Shown here one piece after another: positions 60,881 to 64,000 of a stretch of 64,000 nt of DNA. The DNA lies in the NCBI RefSeq assembly GCF_937616625.2, contig NC_065576.1, forward strand, positions 34,684,628-34,748,627. The letters run 5' to 3'. The stretch's first letter is position 1. Each line of letters opens with the position of its first letter. This DNA is from Mercurialis annua. Taxonomy: Eukaryota > Streptophyta > Magnoliopsida > Malpighiales > Euphorbiaceae. Below the pieces are notes generated by a model, which did no database searches, was not told the DNA's origin, and saw only the letters and a program-made list of their open reading frames with translations. A program made the translations under genes and the position numbers.

Positions 60881-62391
60881 TGTAATAGAGTGGACTATAA
60901 GTCCGGGTTGTCGAACCCACAGGGATGAGAGGTTTAATGAGAATGAAATATGATTTTGAACTCCAATTCGGATAGCAAACGAGTGATTGGTTTTTCAATT
61001 AACAACTACAGAATTTAAACTTAGGCAATCAACTATTCAACTATAAAAGCAAACAAGTTTCAACAACTAAATGATAAAAGGATTAAAGACAATAAGATTA
61101 AAGTGTTTGAAGGCTGATACTAGCTAATTAACATTGCAACAAACGGAAATGAACATCATGGCATTCAACAAGAACCGAGTTGTTTCTAAAGCATCGTTCC
61201 CGCTCTCTCGAGCCTCAAAGAACAACAAAACCACCTATCGAGCAACCAATTAAAGCTTAACTCACTCTCGTGATACTAAACCTAACCAATTAAACAACAA
61301 GCAATGATTAATCCAACTCAACGGCTACCTAATCCCTAACCCGCTCTCACGGTGTTACGACTTAGACTTCTAATCATATATGTCTATCTATTTAACCATC
61401 TCTCAATGCATTAAACAAACACTAATCATGCTTTAGGAGATCAATCTAAAACAAGCATTAAGAACAATGATTAAAACATGTTATTCAAGCCATACATATA
61501 AATTCATTCAAAGCAACATTTAAGAGTTCATATCAATCCCCAAACATGGGGGTTTAGCCAAACATGCTAAACATCACTAATAACTACTAAGCAAATGGAA
61601 AATCATATTGAATAAATACTTACTTGGAAGAATTGAATCAACAATAAAGACTTGTATTAATAGATAACTCTTGTTCAACACAAATCATAAAGCTCCAACA
61701 CCACAACAATGGTGGAAAAGATGGAGGCACAAAACCCTAAAACTATTCTACTCCTAACTAAAAAAGACAACTACAAAGAGAACTAAATGATGTAAAATGT
61801 TGTCTATGAATTCTCTCCCTAATTTGGAGATAATGTTGTTTATATAGTACTAGACAAAAGAGGAAATAAAAACATCAACTACAAGAGTGTTTGGCCCAAA
61901 GAAGCAATTAGAATCAAGCCTTGTTGCATTTTGAAATCAGAAATCCCCCTTCCAGCAAGCCCATGCTCGAATCGAGCTCCCTTGGTTAAATGAGGAGCTC
62001 GATTCGAGCTGCCTTTTTCTGCTCTAGATTGCGATTTTCAAACGTTCGTAACTCGGTGTAGAAATGTCCGATTGAGTCGATTCTTGAACCGTTGGAAAGC
62101 TTAGGACGTCTACTTCAACTTTCATGAAGAACACAAATTCATTTGAAGCTTCTAGCTGGTTCCAATTTTCCAATTAGTGCAGCGGGGTCGGTTTTTCAGA
62201 CTTGTAAATGAGCTTTCGCATCTCTTTTGTCGACTTTTCCAACTTTTGTACCAAAATGCTTCCGCAATGCTCCTAAGTACCTGAAATACTAAAACACGTA
62301 ATAAGGCATTCAGAATACCATAAAACCGTGATAAAACATAATAAAAGCATGCGGAAACGACACTCTAAATAGGAGTAAAATACTCCTATCA
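60881..62391 (-). mobile_element. LTR of an Athila/Tat-like Ty3/gypsy element, right arm of the inverted repeat
   Basis: Read on the minus strand it begins TGATAGGAGTATTTTACTCC, directly after a purine tract (GAGGAGGTT), and ends near CTCTATTACA at 60881, about 1.5 kb. Upstream of it on that strand is TTGCTTGAGTACAAGCAAGG, a phrase typical just before the 3' LTR of Athila/Tat-type elements. A TATATAA promoter-like word lies near 61838-61845 on the minus strand. Two palindromes, GCTCGAATCGAGC and GCTCGATTCGAGC, occur at 61964-62012. I infer that it is a 3' LTR whose interior runs out of the window to the right. Confidence 0.6.
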
Positions 62392-64000
62392 AACCTCCTC
62401 ACACAAACCCTTGCTTGTACTCAAGCAAGAAATGAATCTTACTCGGAGACGCATGCTAGCTAATAACCTTAAACCCGCATATATGTCGCACACAATATTC
62501 CAACTAATGAATAACCTAATGAATGATTCCCGACCTAACAACTAAGGGTGATGCAAACAAGTGAGAAATTCAATGTCAATGACATAAGTTGATATTATCA
62601 AGATTACAATCACAAAAACATGCTTATCAACCCATTCAACAATACAACTCGCTATCTTATACGGGACGTGTATACAAATCGGATTCAAGATATGTTGGGC
62701 ACAACATGACATAAATATTCTACTTCGAGCAATGGCGTATACCTCACTAGATTTCACTCGCTCAAGATAACAAAGGGTGTACAAAGAACAGATGCAATAG
62801 TCACCATAGGCTTGCTCAAAGTCCGGACTCCACTACTTAGTTCGGTTTCCGGCAATTATCAAATGGACTTTTAAGGGTTATAACGGGGCTAAGGGTTATG
62901 GGTAGGTAAAAAGATAGATTTGCTAAAAACTTGACTTGAATAACAAATGCACTCTTTTTTACTTGGTCTAGCTTGGAAATTTACATACAAGTGAACTTTT
63001 TATAAAATGAGAGTTTTTTTCATGCCTTTATTTATTCTTTTTCCTTCTTTTCTTTTCTTCAATTTTTCTCTTTTTCTTGTTTTTCTTTTCTAAGGCATTT
63101 CTTCTTGTAAGCTTAAGTTCACAACTCCATTGATTCATCAAGCTAGAGTTTTCATCTATTTTTATGTGAGTTAATCAAGTCAAATTTTGGGATTTTTAAG
63201 AGGTAAATTTTAAAAAGGTTGATTTGTGTGAAATTGTGGTTTAAAACAAAAACTTTGGTGAAGGCTCAAATTGTGTTATCTAAAGGTAAAAGGGTAGGCT
63301 TTTTGAGTGGGTTGAAGAAGTGTGTAATCCTAATTGCCATTATCACCTAATTGCCAAAAAAAACTCAACAATGCAATCTTGCCCGGACATAGGAGCAAAT
63401 TCTAGGACTAAAACATGCAAAACACAACAAAAAATATAGGCTCGAAAATTCAAGAATTAGGTGTGTTTTTACCAATGCTAGAACTACAACAATCATGCCA
63501 CGTATGCCCAATTTCCTAGGATTCAACAATTTTACTACATACACATCATATTTCCGCATCAAGCTCATTGATCATACATTTAGGGTCAAAAGTTGCTAAC
63601 AAGTGACTTCACCCTAATCTTATCAACCTATGTCATATAATTGGCATTTCACTAAGCAAACATCAACAACAATTGTTAAAACAAGAAGCACCATTCAACT
63701 ATTCATTAATTAGAACATGACATTTGATATAATGCAAGTACTTGATCAACTTAGCTAACATGCTACAAAATTAAGCTAAGGGGTATGCTCAAAGATTTGA
63801 CCAAAATTCTCCTAAGAAAACATCAAAAGCACACAAACAAACTACAAATAAACAAAGAAAAACAACATTAAAAACAAACAATCCTACACAACTACATTCA
63901 ATTTTCCAACCCTCCTCACACATTTCGATGCAATGTCCTCAATGTTAAGAAATTAAACATTTATGAAAATTGTATGAGTTTGGGTTAGAGAATCAAATCT
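62392..64000 (-). other. Non-coding interior next to the LTR, running off the window
   Basis: No frame resembles gag or pol. On the minus strand the segment ends in a purine tract directly before the LTR at 62391, so it is probably the long untranslated 3' interior of the same Athila/Tat-like element. A pyrimidine-rich TTTCTTTT tract occurs at 63020-63110. Frames of 80 and 67 residues have no domain. Confidence 0.45.

Overview
This is an AT-rich stretch of nuclear DNA from a flowering plant, almost certainly a eudicot. The evidence is a spliced gene with GT-AG introns, plant-type LTR retrotransposons primed by initiator-tRNA-Met, and Mutator, hAT, CACTA and Stowaway elements. I cannot name the species. 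I can support only one intact protein gene: a five-exon NRT1/PTR (NPF) transporter, closest to the NPF4 subfamily, on the minus strand at 39319-44208. Almost everything else is transposable elements, their relics, tandem repeats and unassigned AT-rich DNA.

Layout, left to right. 1-8.4 kb: a CACTA end, a minus-strand TRIM, a non-autonomous Mutator-like element (MULE) carrying a Stowaway MITE, a small palindromic MITE, and non-coding repeat-like DNA. 8.4-25 kb: a minus-strand solo LTR, a complete but non-coding LTR retrotransposon (11788-22009), and a plus-strand solo LTR, each with perfect 5-bp target-site duplications (TSDs). 25-31.8 kb: a hAT MITE, a GC-richer segment of unknown (possibly organellar) origin, a foldback MULE with a hAT element nested in it, and a decayed coding fragment. 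31.8-37.3 kb: a four-unit tandem array (about 190 bp per unit) split by a second copy of the first MULE, which itself contains a SINE, and by a third solo LTR. 39.3-46 kb: the transporter gene, with a TE in each of its four introns and a CACTA element about 0.7 kb upstream of the start codon. 49.6-51.9 kb: the larger copy of the foldback MULE. 52.7-64 kb: a poly-G tandem duplication, a truncated Ty1/copia pol, a Ty3/gypsy long LTR with a broken gag, and two LTR-like sequences facing each other as an inverted repeat of about 1 kb per arm.

Nesting gives a relative history. The tandem array predates the MULE and the solo LTR inside it, and that MULE predates its SINE. The two copies of the first MULE family serve as (near-)empty-site controls for each other's insertions.

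No new defence, metabolic or signalling system is visible. The most unusual pattern is that several distinct long LTRs each carry a cluster of short GC-rich palindromes. In two of them the palindromes recur about every 21 bp, although the palindrome sequences are unrelated. All coordinates and repeats were read by eye; no alignment or database search was run.
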